Of a stretch of DNA of 64,000 nucleotides, positions 52,330 to 61,461 are shown one piece after another. Origin of the DNA: Methanosarcina sp. (GTDB taxonomy: Archaea > Halobacteriota > Methanosarcinia > Methanosarcinales > Methanosarcinaceae); the NCBI RefSeq assembly GCF_028693135.1, contig NZ_JAQUVZ010000010.1:1-64000 (forward strand), given 5' to 3'. Below the pieces are notes generated by a model. It made no database searches and was not told the DNA's origin. It saw only the letters and a program-made list of their open reading frames with translations. Position numbers and translations under genes: made by a program. How positions within the stretch are numbered: the first letter of the stretch is position 1; each line of letters starts with the position of its first letter.

Positions 52330-54828
52330 GTGAGTGATATGGAGAAGTCAGAAAAAATCAATCAAAACAAAAACGCACGAAATGGATTTTCAAAAAATAT
52401 CTTCGTGCTTGGAGCTGCTCTCTTAGCTGGCTTCATCATGCGCATGCTCACCTATGCTTCACTCACTGCAGATGGGATAACCTTCACGGGATATGATGAG
52501 TTTTATCATATGCGGCGCATTCTATATACGGCCTCCAGTTTCCCTCATTCTCTAAACTTTGATACCTATCTTAACTATCCTAATGGTTTTGAGATTGGGT
52601 GGCCGCCACTCTTTGACCTGTTAGGTGCCCTACTTGCAATAATTCTGGGAGGAGGACAGCCTGACACGCATACTGTCGAATTTGCAGGGGCTCTTTTGCC
52701 TGTACTGCTCGGAGTCCTGACAGTAATTCCGGTTTATGTGCTAGCAGCTTCAGTCTTTGACAAAAAAACAGGGCTTCTTGGAGCTGTCATTTTTGCGGTT
52801 CTGCCAGCTCATGTATACATATCCCGTTTTGGGACAGTCGATCACCACGTAGCTGAAGTTCTCCTCTCAACGGCTGCCTATGCACTTTTAATACTTGCCT
52901 TAAAGCTGGCAGGGGAGAGAAAACTTTCATTAAGTTCACTCAAAAACATATCCTCAGATAAGAAACTTATAAATCCTCTGGGGCTTGCAGCGGCTTCAGG
53001 GCTCTTTTTTTCGCTCCTGATCTTTACATGGGTAGGAGCACCTGCCTTAATCAGTTTTGTTGTCCTTTATGCACTGGTTCAGGCAACACTTGACCTTAAA
53101 GCAGGAAAAAGTTCAGATTACCTCTTCGTCTGCTCGGCTGTAACTCTGTTTGCAACGTTTTTGTTTACAATTCCCCTCTCGGCAGGAGCAGCCCGTCCGG
53201 GACTTGAAATGAGCGCGATGTATCTTTCCTGGTTCCAGGTGGTCTATGTACTGATCCTGCTCGCCGGAGTACTCCTTCTCTGGGGCTTTTCAGCATATGT
53301 CTCAAAGAAAGAAATGGACTGGAAGTACTATCCTGGCATTTTAATACTCGTTTTCGGCTCAGGGCTCCTTTTCCTCCGGCTATTTTCCGTTGAATACTAC
53401 GGTTTTGTTATCGAAGGACTGAGGTTCTTTTCCGGAAAAGGCGACTACATAGGCACAATTTCCGAAGCAGTGCCCCTATTTCTTACCTCACAGGGAAAAC
53501 TTACCTTCTCATCGGTGCTGGGGAGCTTCGGGCTTTCTTTCCTGACGGCATTTGCGGGATTTTTCCTTTTAAGCCTTGAGTTGAAAGGCAAAAAGTCAAA
53601 GCCTGAAAAGGTATTTTTCCTTGTATGGACACTTTTTTATGCATACCTTGCCCTTTCCCAAAGGCGTTTTACCTACCTTTTTGCAATAAATGTCTCAATC
53701 CTTACCGCATATATAATGTGGGTTTTGATGGACTCTCTTGATTTCGGAAAAGAAATAAAAAAGCTGGTAAAATCCGGAAAGGAGACAGAGAATAATTCGA
53801 AATCTGCCTCGCAAAAAGGAAAAAGGACAGTATCAAAAACTAAATCAAAATCAAAAGCCAGAAATGCGGCAGAGTCTAAGAGCACAGATGAAGGACCTGA
53901 CTATTTCAAACTTGTTTCAGGAGTGGCACTGATAGGACTTGTCTTTGTGCCCTCCATATGGTTAGGTGCTGCTTTTTCAAAGGATGCAGTCTCAATTGGC
54001 CCTGAATGGCAGGACTCCCTCAAATGGCTTGAAGCCTCAACACCTGCAACTTCCTATTATCTAGAGCCTTCAGAAACCCCTGAGTACGGGGTCCTCAGCT
54101 GGTGGGATTATGGAAACTGGATTGTATATGTGGGAAAACGGCCTGTGGTCTCCAATAACTTCCAGACAGGTATAGAAGATTCTGCGCGCTTCTTCATAAC
54201 TGATTCCGAAGAGGAAGCAAAAACAATAATTGAAAAGCTCAATGTGAAATATGTAATAACCGACACACTGATGGCAGAAGGTAAGTTCGGGGCTATTACT
54301 AAAATAGCAGGAAAAGAAATTGGAGACTATTACGAAGTCAAAACCACTACAGAAAATACAGGCCTCATAACCGTTGCAACCCCCAAACAGGCTCTTCTGC
54401 AGACTCAAATATATAAGCTTCACAAACTTGACGGGACATCCCTGGGAAATTTCAGGCTAATCCATGAAAGTACGTTAAATACCACAGAGAATGAAAGTAG
54501 TAAAAAAGACACTGTGAAGATATTTGAATATGTCCAGGGAGCCACACTAACAGGCACTGCAAGCCCTAACCAGGCCGTGATGGCAACACTTGAGCTCAGC
54601 TCAAATACAGGCAGGAAATTCACATATCAGAAAGGTGAAATGACAGATGAGAATGGTTCATTTGAAATAACCGTGCCTTATTCGACCGAAGATACAGGAA
54701 AAGGGGTTCATGCAACCTCTGCTTATTCACTGACAGCAGGAAAAAACTTAACTATTGCAGAAATTCAGGTAACTGAGAGCGACATTTTGGACGGAAATAG
54801 GATAGAAGTCAAAAATTCCCCTGAATGA
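52330..54828 (+). CDS. aglB: Oligosaccharyltransferase AglB/STT3
   Basis: Transfers the lipid-linked glycan to Asn in N-x-S/T sites of secreted proteins, acting on the outer face of the membrane. 832 aa: about thirteen membrane segments to residue 490, first acidic motif in GYDEFYH (D56), second in GTVDHHVAEV (D171), a Lys/Ser-rich linker about 485-525, and the catalytic-site motif SWWDYGNW (W591-W592-D-Y-G595) in the soluble C-terminal domain, followed by a beta-rich extension. GTG 52330 is taken; ATG 52339 is an alternative. Last gene of the plus-strand glycan set. Confidence 0.95.
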   Translation: MSDMEKSEKINQNKNARNGFSKNIFVLGAALLAGFIMRMLTYASLTADGITFTGYDEFYHMRRILYTASSFPHSLNFDTYLNYPNGFEIGWPPLFDLLGALLAIILGGGQPDTHTVEFAGALLPVLLGVLTVIPVYVLAASVFDKKTGLLGAVIFAVLPAHVYISRFGTVDHHVAEVLLSTAAYALLILALKLAGERKLSLSSLKNISSDKKLINPLGLAAASGLFFSLLIFTWVGAPALISFVVLYALVQATLDLKAGKSSDYLFVCSAVTLFATFLFTIPLSAGAARPGLEMSAMYLSWFQVVYVLILLAGVLLLWGFSAYVSKKEMDWKYYPGILILVFGSGLLFLRLFSVEYYGFVIEGLRFFSGKGDYIGTISEAVPLFLTSQGKLTFSSVLGSFGLSFLTAFAGFFLLSLELKGKKSKPEKVFFLVWTLFYAYLALSQRRFTYLFAINVSILTAYIMWVLMDSLDFGKEIKKLVKSGKETENNSKSASQKGKRTVSKTKSKSKARNAAESKSTDEGPDYFKLVSGVALIGLVFVPSIWLGAAFSKDAVSIGPEWQDSLKWLEASTPATSYYLEPSETPEYGVLSWWDYGNWIVYVGKRPVVSNNFQTGIEDSARFFITDSEEEAKTIIEKLNVKYVITDTLMAEGKFGAITKIAGKEIGDYYEVKTTTENTGLITVATPKQALLQTQIYKLHKLDGTSLGNFRLIHESTLNTTENESSKKDTVKIFEYVQGATLTGTASPNQAVMATLELSSNTGRKFTYQKGEMTDENGSFEITVPYSTEDTGKGVHATSAYSLTAGKNLTIAEIQVTESDILDGNRIEVKNSPE

Positions 54829-54849
54829 AGCAGAAAACATATAATAAGT

Positions 54850-54912
54850 AATAAGTGTTAAAAGTGAAAAAATAAGTGTTAGAAATGAAAAAATAAGCGT
54901 TAGAAGTGAAAA
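54850..54912. repeat. 21-bp tandem repeat, three copies
   Basis: AATAAGTGTTAAAAGTGAAAA and two close variants follow each other exactly at 54850, 54871 and 54892, just downstream of the aglB stop. The region to 55105 lies between convergent genes and contains no other feature I can name. Confidence 0.85.
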
Positions 54913-55105
54913 AAGAGGAATAAAAAAAAGATCTGAAAAAATAGAGGGAAAGAGAAAATCCCTCCTTCTTTTCTCTCTTAGAAAGTTAAATGATGATTTT
55001 TCTACTGAAAACGTCTGCTTTTCTCCCGAAGTTTGTCTCTGCAGGTGGGAAGACCCCGTCTTCAAAAATCTGAGCCTTTAGGCAAAGATTTTAGGGAGAG
55101 GGAGT

Positions 55106-56572
55106 TCACTCTCCTGTACTTTCAACTCCGACGGCACTCAGGAATCTCTTGACGACTGCTTCGTTAACGAGCCTTAAGAGTGTCTGCCTGTCTTTTGTGG
55201 AACTGAAAACTCCGAGGGGGATCTGGGCACCTGCTGCATTTGCATGCCCTCCTGCGTCTTCTCCGAAGGCCTGGCGCATAATCTCTCCCAGGTTGACCCT
55301 TATATCGTTGCTGCGCCCCGAGATAAAGATGCGTTCCTCAGTGACCCCGAAGACAACAGTTGTGGAGATTCCTTCAAGGCTAAGGAGGTAATCCGCAGCC
55401 TGAGGAAGAGTATCCCTATCGCGAATGTTCCCGACATTTGAGAGAAGGTAACTCCCGAGTACCTGACGGTTTCGGATGGCTTCCCCAAGCACTTCGAGGG
55501 TTTCAATAGCCATTGAAGGCTGCTCGAGCTGGTCCAGGATCCCATGATTCGAAAGCGGATAGAGGTAAGAAGCAGCCGAGAGGTCTGCAGGGTCGGTTTT
55601 CCGCTTGAAGTCCTGTGTGTCAGTCCTGATCCCATAGAGTAAAGCCGTTGCCAGGGTCTTCGAGATATTGATATTGAGCTGCTGCAGGTACTTTGTCATG
55701 ATAGTAGCTGTTGCTCCGAAGTTGGGCCGGATATCTATGTAATCAGCTTTGATCTCGGTTTCTCCTGGGGGGTGATGGTCTATAACAATGCCTACATAGG
55801 AGCTAAGAGGGACCATATTGTTAACGCCGGCGATTGAGCAGTCTATCAGGGCAATTTCATCAAAGTTTTTCAGGTCATGCTCTTCCATCTTGCCGAGGTC
55901 AATCCCGAGAAGATTTACGAAAGCCTTGTTTTCCTGATGCCCTATCTTTCCATGGTAGAGGATATTTGCTTCAACTCCAAGGCTTTTTGCGATTTCCTTT
56001 AAAGCAAGCCCACTGGATATCGCATCAGGATCAGGGTTGTCGTGGATAACGATAGCAAGTTTTTTATCCCTGATCCCTTTCAGCCATCTGGCAAGCCTGT
56101 TGCCCCTGTGAACTGACTCAGCTCTCTCAAGGGAACGAGAAAGGGAGCTGGCAACAAGCTTGGAGGGCATAAAAACGTAATCAGAACCCAGCCCTTCCAT
56201 CTTTTCTTTATTGATGATGTCCGAGGCACGGGAAAATATCTGGATATCCGGGTTTACTATTTTCTTAAAGTTTTCAATTCCTTTCCTGTTGGCCTCATTG
56301 TTGGAACTCAGGAAGAGTATTGCAACGACATTTTTAAGGTCAATATTATTAATGAGCTCGGGGTCAGAGATATCTCCAAGAATAGTTTCAAAGCCTTCTT
56401 CTCTGAGAGTTTCAACCTTGGCTTCATCATTATCTACAATGATTACAAGCTTATTGCTTTCCCTGAGCTCTTTTGCAAGCGCAAAACCAATACTACCGCT
56501 GCCCAGAATAAGGTACCTGGGTTTAACTGTGCTCTTAAGGTTGCTATCCGCATCTTTTGAAGAATTCGACAA
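55106..56572 (-). CDS. TrkA-N (RCK) domain - DHH phosphoesterase fusion
   Basis: 488 aa. N-terminal Rossmann RCK/TrkA-N domain about 18-140 (RYLILGSGSIGFALAKEL...IIVDNDEAKVETL) that binds a dinucleotide or nucleotide in other proteins; DHH phosphoesterase about 170-330 with DNPDPDAISSG, IDCSIAG, and VIDHHPPGE; DHHA1 domain ending in GGHANAAGAQIPLG, the RNA/substrate-binding motif. DHH enzymes of this group cleave oligonucleotides or cyclic dinucleotides. The combination suggests a nucleotide-regulated phosphodiesterase in the cytosol; substrate unknown. Confidence 0.88.
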   Translation of the reverse strand: MSNSSKDADSNLKSTVKPRYLILGSGSIGFALAKELRESNKLVIIVDNDEAKVETLREEGFETILGDISDPELINNIDLKNVVAILFLSSNNEANRKGIENFKKIVNPDIQIFSRASDIINKEKMEGLGSDYVFMPSKLVASSLSRSLERAESVHRGNRLARWLKGIRDKKLAIVIHDNPDPDAISSGLALKEIAKSLGVEANILYHGKIGHQENKAFVNLLGIDLGKMEEHDLKNFDEIALIDCSIAGVNNMVPLSSYVGIVIDHHPPGETEIKADYIDIRPNFGATATIMTKYLQQLNINISKTLATALLYGIRTDTQDFKRKTDPADLSAASYLYPLSNHGILDQLEQPSMAIETLEVLGEAIRNRQVLGSYLLSNVGNIRDRDTLPQAADYLLSLEGISTTVVFGVTEERIFISGRSNDIRVNLGEIMRQAFGEDAGGHANAAGAQIPLGVFSSTKDRQTLLRLVNEAVVKRFLSAVGVESTGE

Positions 56573-57177
56573 AAGTCATCCTCCTGCTCTCATGTAAGTC
56601 CAGACACGTGCAAAGGAAAGCAAACATTTAATCAGATTCCTGCCTGCTTACAATTTTTTACTTTACTCTCTATTTGAATCTCAATAAAGGAATAAGATAA
56701 AAACATTACATTGTTAGACATAAGAATATTTAAGATTATTTCAATACTGAATCCGATTTACGAAATAATTTTAATTTTAATTTTAATTTTAATTTTAATT
56801 TGCAGAATTATCTTCGTTTTTAGAATTTAAGTGCTGAATATTAACCTGTGATCTTCAAATATGCTAACTTTAGTTATTAACTCCTCTTACTTTACATTTG
56901 TCACTATTTATGAAGTGGTTTATTACGGAATTAACAGTCCAGGCAACAAACTGGCCTTAATTCCTGTATAAACCTGTTTATTACGGCATAAACCGGATTC
57001 TTAAGGTTTAACCTGAATTCTGCCTGTATACATGTTATATTTGAATATAGCGTATATAGTTGATGACATTAGATGAGTTTTCCTCAGTATCAACTACCCG
57101 CTAAATCTGAAGATTTAACGGGTTTCCTGCTGAAGATTTATAAAGGCAATAAATAAAAAGACATTCAGGCAATCAGC
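56573..57177. other. Intergenic region with hexanucleotide repeat and a strong hairpin
   Basis: Between diverging genes. Contains TTTTAA x about 6 at 56767-56801 and, at 57097-57122, CCCGCTAAATCT-GA-AGATTTAACGGG, a 12-bp stem with a 2-nt loop and a single G-U pair. ATTTATAAAGG near 57136 is a TATA-like stretch 30-40 bp upstream of the NAD(P)HX repair gene. No gene seen. Confidence 0.6.
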
Positions 57178-58680
57178 ATGAAATATATCAGTTCTTTACG
57201 GATGAAGGCTATCGATACCAACTGTTCATATCTGGGCCTGTTCCCGCTTCAATTAATGGAAAATGCGGGCGCGGCTATTGCACAGAGTATAAAGGAAAAG
57301 CTTGGTAGCGGAAAGGTACTGTTTGTGGCAGGTAGAGGCAATAACGGAGGCGATGCTTTTGTTGCTGCCAGGCATCTTGCAGGTATTCCCGGATACAATG
57401 TAAGGGTTATTCTGCTTGGAAAAGATCGGGATATAGGGACTGAAGAAGCGTTTAACAATTTCTCCCTGTTAAGGTTCAGCAGAGTGCAAACCCTTGAAAT
57501 CAGAGATTCAAGCCAGCTTGCAGCCTCTGGGTGGTTTTCGGAAGCCGACATGCTGGTGGATGCCATCTTCGGCACAGGCATTAAGGGAAACATAAAAGAA
57601 CCAGAATCAACTGCAATTGACATTATAAACAGCGAAAGAAAAGCCGGAAAAGCCGTAATTGCCGTAGATATCCCGTCCGGCCTTGACCCTGAGGGGGGAG
57701 GTTTTGAAAAAGCCGTATATGCAGACCTTACGGTAACCTTCCACCGCATGAAAGCAGGGCTCCTGGGGGAGCAGGCAAAAGAGCACACCGGCGCGATAAA
57801 GGTTGCAGAAATAGGAGTCTGCACGGATGCTGAACAATATGTGGGACCCGGCGACCTGCAGATGCTTCAGAAGAGGAAGCCTGGAGCGCACAAAGGAAAT
57901 GCCGGAAGGGTCCTTATCATAGGAGGCGGCCCTTACTCCGGGGCTCCAGCACTTGCAGCACTTGCTGCCCTCAGGGCAGGGGCAGACCTGGTAACTGCGG
58001 CAGTGCCTGAATCCGTAGCCGGGATTGTAGCCTCTTACTCTCCTGACCTCATTGTCCGGAAGCTTTCCTCAAGCGTACTCTGCCCCGAAGACCTGTCCAT
58101 CCTCCCTGACCTCATCAATTCCCATGATGTGGTTGTAATGGGGATGGGGCTTGGGAGAGCAGCAGAGACCCTTGAAGCTGTCAGAAAGATCCTGCCCTTC
58201 TGCAGGAAAGCGGTCCTTGATGCCGACGCCCTTTCAGCCCTGTCAGGCACTCTCTTTGAAACCCTTGCAGGAAACTGTGAAATAATAGTAACCCCTCATG
58301 CAAGAGAATTTGCCCGCCTGAGGGATGTAGAGACCCCCGATGCCCCTGAAACCCGTGAAAAAGCTGTAAGGGAATTTTCAGAGGAAAAGGGCGTAGTAAC
58401 ACTCCTGAAAGGAAAGATCGACATAATTTCTGACGGGAAACAGACCCTTCTGAACAGGACTGGAAACCCTGGTATGACTGTAGGAGGCACTGGAGATGTC
58501 CTGGCAGGTTTAACCGGATCTCTTTTTTCCAGAAACCCTGCGTTTCTTGCCGCAGCCTGTGCAGCTTACATTAATGGGACAGCCGGAGACCTGGCGTTCG
58601 AGAAGGCGGGAAATGCCCTGCTTGCAACTGACGTGATTGAAAAGATTCCTGAAGTAATCAAAGAGGCGGAAATCGGGTAA
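57178..58680 (+). CDS. nnr: Bifunctional NAD(P)H-hydrate epimerase / ADP-dependent NAD(P)H-hydrate dehydratase
   Basis: Repairs hydrated NADH and NADPH. 500 aa. Epimerase domain about 1-210: MENAGAAIAQSI, AGRGNNGGDAFVAARHL, DAIFGTGIKG, DIPSGLDPEGG. Dehydratase (ribokinase-like) domain about 225-495: HKGNAGRVLIIGGGPYSGAP, AGADLVTAAVPE, VMGMGLG, ATPHAREFARL-type VTPHAREFARL, and the nucleotide-site GGTGDVLAGLTG. The fused arrangement is common in prokaryotes and its length is normal. Confidence 0.94.
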   Translation: MKYISSLRMKAIDTNCSYLGLFPLQLMENAGAAIAQSIKEKLGSGKVLFVAGRGNNGGDAFVAARHLAGIPGYNVRVILLGKDRDIGTEEAFNNFSLLRFSRVQTLEIRDSSQLAASGWFSEADMLVDAIFGTGIKGNIKEPESTAIDIINSERKAGKAVIAVDIPSGLDPEGGGFEKAVYADLTVTFHRMKAGLLGEQAKEHTGAIKVAEIGVCTDAEQYVGPGDLQMLQKRKPGAHKGNAGRVLIIGGGPYSGAPALAALAALRAGADLVTAAVPESVAGIVASYSPDLIVRKLSSSVLCPEDLSILPDLINSHDVVVMGMGLGRAAETLEAVRKILPFCRKAVLDADALSALSGTLFETLAGNCEIIVTPHAREFARLRDVETPDAPETREKAVREFSEEKGVVTLLKGKIDIISDGKQTLLNRTGNPGMTVGGTGDVLAGLTGSLFSRNPAFLAAACAAYINGTAGDLAFEKAGNALLATDVIEKIPEVIKEAEIG

Positions 58681-59019
58681 AAGAGTTATAGCTATAAAAA
58701 CGGCTCTAAAAGTCATAAAAACAGCTCTAAAAAGGCAAAATGATGCAGAAACAATATTCAGATGAAACGATACTCAAACCATATTAAACAATATCAAACA
58801 ATATCAAACAATATCGAGAATATCCAAACAATATTAAACAATGTCAAATAACACTCAAAAAAGATCAGATTATACTCAAACAATATTCAAATAATAACCT
58901 CTAATTAATTAGATAATATCCAAAAAATTCAAGCAATACCTGAGAATCTGGACTATTACAATGGTAGTCCTGTATTATAAATAATATAAAACTGTATGCA
59001 GGGAAGGGGGTAACAGAGT
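58681..59019. repeat. Intergenic region with 10-bp CAATATCAAA-type repeats
   Basis: From about 58775 to 58860 the sequence is an imperfect array of CAATATCAAA/CAATATTAAA units (period 10 bp), fading into similar CTCAAACAATATTCAA sequence to 58890. AAGGGGGT at 59005-59012 is the ribosome-binding site of the small gene at 59020. Confidence 0.75.
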
Positions 59020-59205
59020 ATGACACATGATTTTGAGAGAAAAATAGATGTAGAAATCGAAAGGACAAGAATAAGGCTTACGATTTTTCACGGGGAAGAT
59101 GAGGAAGTTATAAAGTTTAACCTTGAAGAAGCCGAGGAACTTGCAGGAAAACTGGAACAGGCGATACAGGATTACTCGCAGCGAAAACAAATCCGGATTG
59201 ACTGA
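59020..59205 (+). CDS. Small conserved acidic/basic protein, function unknown
   Basis: 61 aa, not a family I can name. A beta-rich N-terminal half (KIDVEIERTRIRLTIFHGEDEEVIKFN) is followed by one helix with heptad spacing (LEEAEELAGKLEQAIQDYSQRK). GGGGGT about 8 nt upstream of the ATG and strand agreement with moaC 105 bp downstream support it as a real gene. It could be a small binding or adaptor protein. Confidence 0.7.
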   Translation: MTHDFERKIDVEIERTRIRLTIFHGEDEEVIKFNLEEAEELAGKLEQAIQDYSQRKQIRID

Positions 59206-59310
59206 ACAGAAACTTAAGAAACTGGGGATTGCGGGTAAAAAGATTAAAAATTACAAAAAAATTAAAAGAGATATGGAATTCTAGATAAATACGAAAAACG
59301 CGGTGATTTA

Positions 59311-59778
59311 GTGGAAAAGTCATTTACTCATATTGAAGCCGGCAGGGCGCGAATGGTCGATATAAGCGAAAAAAAGCCTGTACCCAGGCTGGCAAGGGCT
59401 GCAGGAGAAATCGTACTTTCCGCAGAAACCCTGGAGAAAATAAGGACAGGGACCGTTGAGAAAGGAAATGTGTTTGCAACTGCAAGGGTTGCAGCCGTGC
59501 TTGCTGTAAAAAAGACCCCTGATACAATCCCTATGTGCCACCAGATCCCGATAACAGGGATAGATGTGGATTTTGAGGTAGGGGAAGAGGCGGTTTCTGC
59601 AATTGTGGAGGTCCGGACTGTCGGGAAAACCGGAGTTGAAATGGAAGCTCTGACGGGAGTTTCGGTTGCGCTGCTTAATGTCTGGGATATGGTAAAATCT
59701 GCCGAAAAGGATGAGAGCGGAAATTACCCGCATACCCTGATACGGAAGATCAGAGTGCTTGAAAAGCTCAAAGGATGA
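59311..59778 (+). CDS. moaC: Cyclic pyranopterin monophosphate synthase (molybdenum cofactor)
   Basis: Converts the MoaA product into cyclic pyranopterin monophosphate in molybdopterin biosynthesis, needed for tungsten/molybdenum formylmethanofuran dehydrogenase in methanogens. 155 aa. MVDISEKKPVPRLARAAGEI, the substrate site IPMCHQIPITGIDVDF, and the conserved GKTGVEMEALTGVSVALLNVWDMVKSAEKD. The GTG start at 59311 has GGTGAT 5-6 nt upstream. moaA is not in the window. Confidence 0.95.
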   Translation: MEKSFTHIEAGRARMVDISEKKPVPRLARAAGEIVLSAETLEKIRTGTVEKGNVFATARVAAVLAVKKTPDTIPMCHQIPITGIDVDFEVGEEAVSAIVEVRTVGKTGVEMEALTGVSVALLNVWDMVKSAEKDESGNYPHTLIRKIRVLEKLKG

Positions 59779-59875
59779 AGGTTCAATAAGTAAAAGCCCG
59801 AAAAAAGAAGGGGCAATTTAAAATAAGCTTTTTAAAGGATGGGATATATCAAGACGGCAAACTGAGGTATGTATC

Positions 59876-60727
59876 TTGAAGATCATAGGTGGACCAGCAT
59901 CACAATTACTTGCCAGCCGCACGGCAAGGGCTCTAGGGACAGAGCCTGTACTCTGCGAGTTTAATTGTTTCCCTGACGGGGAACATTACCTTAGAATCGC
60001 AGACGAAATCGAAAACGAAAAAGTGACCATTATCCAGAGCACGCCCACAGATTCCGATCTTGTTGCTCTACTTCAGCTTATTGATGCCTGTGAAGGAGCA
60101 GCTGAAATCAATGTTGTGATCCCCTACATGGGTTATGCCAGGCAGGACAAGAAGTTCAAGCCAGGCGAACCCATAAGTTCCCGCGCTATTGCCCGCTGCA
60201 TTAACGCGGACCGGGTTTTTACAGTAAACATTCATGAAAAAAGTGTACTTGAATACTTCCCCTGCCCCGCCAGAAATCTTGATGCGGCAAACCTGCTGGG
60301 CACATACATCGCAGATTTTGACCTCGAAAATCCCATGCTGATTGCCCCAGACGAAGGAGCTCAGGGGCTTGTAAAGAATGTGTCTTCAGGACATGGTTTT
60401 GACCATGACCACCTTCAGAAAACAAGGCTCAGCGGAGATACCGTTGTGATCAAGACAAAAAACCTTGATGTAACCGGCAGGCACGTTGTCCTTGTAGATG
60501 ACATGATTGCAACCGGGGGAACAATGGCTGAGTCAATTCGAATGCTTAAAGCACAGGGAGCAATTGATGTCCACCTTGCCTGCGTGCACCCTGTCCTTAC
60601 AAGAAATGCAACTCTAAGGCTTTTCAATGCAGGAGTGAAAGATATAATCGCAACCGACACCCTCGAGAAAGCCGAAAGCAGGTTGAGTGTTGCCCCTCTT
60701 ATTGCAGAAGCCCTTTCCGGGCTCTAA
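59876..60727 (+). CDS. prs: Ribose-phosphate pyrophosphokinase (PRPP synthetase)
   Basis: Makes PRPP from ribose 5-phosphate and ATP for nucleotide, His and Trp synthesis. 283 aa, the short archaeal type. CEFNCFPDGEHYLRI, PYMGYARQDKKFKPGEPISSRAIA (ATP/flexible loop), VNIHEKSVLEYFP, DEGAQGLVK, and the PRPP loop VVLVDDMIATGGTMAES. The start is TTG 59876 with GAGGT 7 nt upstream. Confidence 0.95.
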   Translation: MKIIGGPASQLLASRTARALGTEPVLCEFNCFPDGEHYLRIADEIENEKVTIIQSTPTDSDLVALLQLIDACEGAAEINVVIPYMGYARQDKKFKPGEPISSRAIARCINADRVFTVNIHEKSVLEYFPCPARNLDAANLLGTYIADFDLENPMLIAPDEGAQGLVKNVSSGHGFDHDHLQKTRLSGDTVVIKTKNLDVTGRHVVLVDDMIATGGTMAESIRMLKAQGAIDVHLACVHPVLTRNATLRLFNAGVKDIIATDTLEKAESRLSVAPLIAEALSGL

Positions 60728-60795
60728 TTCGGTTTTAAAGGTCTGTTGAAGTCCTTTAAAAATAATTCAAATTACTTAAATTCTCTTTTTTTACC

Positions 60796-61220
60796 AGCAA
60801 GGCACATCCACCAGCTACTTCTTCCGCGATGACGAACGCGTAGCCAAACAAACATCCGAAAGCATGGAGTGGTACCTCTCCGACCACATAGGCAGCACTT
60901 CCCTGATGGTGGACGAAACCGGGATTGAGTTTGAACGAACCGATTATTTCCCATACGGCCAGGTTCGGTCAGGCGGTCTGGAGAAATACGGGTTTACAGG
61001 GCAGGAAAATGATGCCGATACCGTGCTGATGTACTACGGTGCAAGGTATTATTCGCCTGAGTACAGGGTTTTTGTCCAGCCGGATACGATGCTTCCTGAT
61101 CCGTATAACCCGCAGGCATTGAACAAGTATTCTTATACTTTGAATAATCCGGTCAAGTATACTGATCCGAGAAGGCATTATGTTGAGACTGCCATTGATG
61201 CTGCATTGATCCTGACATGA
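60796..61220 (+). pseudogene. RHS/YD-repeat core fragment
   Basis: The frame, open from about 60795 (QGTSTSYFFRDDERVAKQTSE) and with an internal ATG at 60864, gives the end of an RHS-repeat protein: WYLSDHIGSTSLMVDE, DYFPYGQVR, YGFTGQENDADTVLMYYGARYYSPEYRVF and LNKYSYTLNNPVKYTDP, the RHS core that precedes a variable C-terminus. The large N-terminal repeat region is missing and no ribosome-binding site is seen, so this is a displaced fragment. It sits right after prs. Confidence 0.75.
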
Positions 61221-61461
61221 TCAGAGATCAGATCACAAACTTCAAGCCTGCCTCTCCCTTCAAAGTGCAGATACGCCAGAGAGTGCAGCCATATATTCAG
61301 TTCAAAAAATCTACCCACTTTGCGGAATATAGGCTTTAATCAAGCGTAGTAAAAGTGAGAGGTTTTGAAGTATGAGCCTTGAGCCATTTCAAGGGTTCCA
61401 ATCATTTACTCCAATTTTATTACCGTTAACTATTTTTTATGTTCTGCGTATTCTTAGTATT
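61221..61461. other. Spacer upstream of the Cys-rich protein gene
   Basis: No clear gene. A frame continuous with the next gene can be opened at 61372, giving a hydrophobic 30-residue leader (SFTPILLPLTIFYVLRIL); I consider ATG 61462 more likely but cannot exclude a membrane-anchored long form. Confidence 0.4.

Noticed and set aside
55149-55441. Plus-strand open frames opposite the DHH gene
   Set aside because: They are antisense shadows of a clearly conserved gene, as are the many open frames opposite rpo, prs and nnr.
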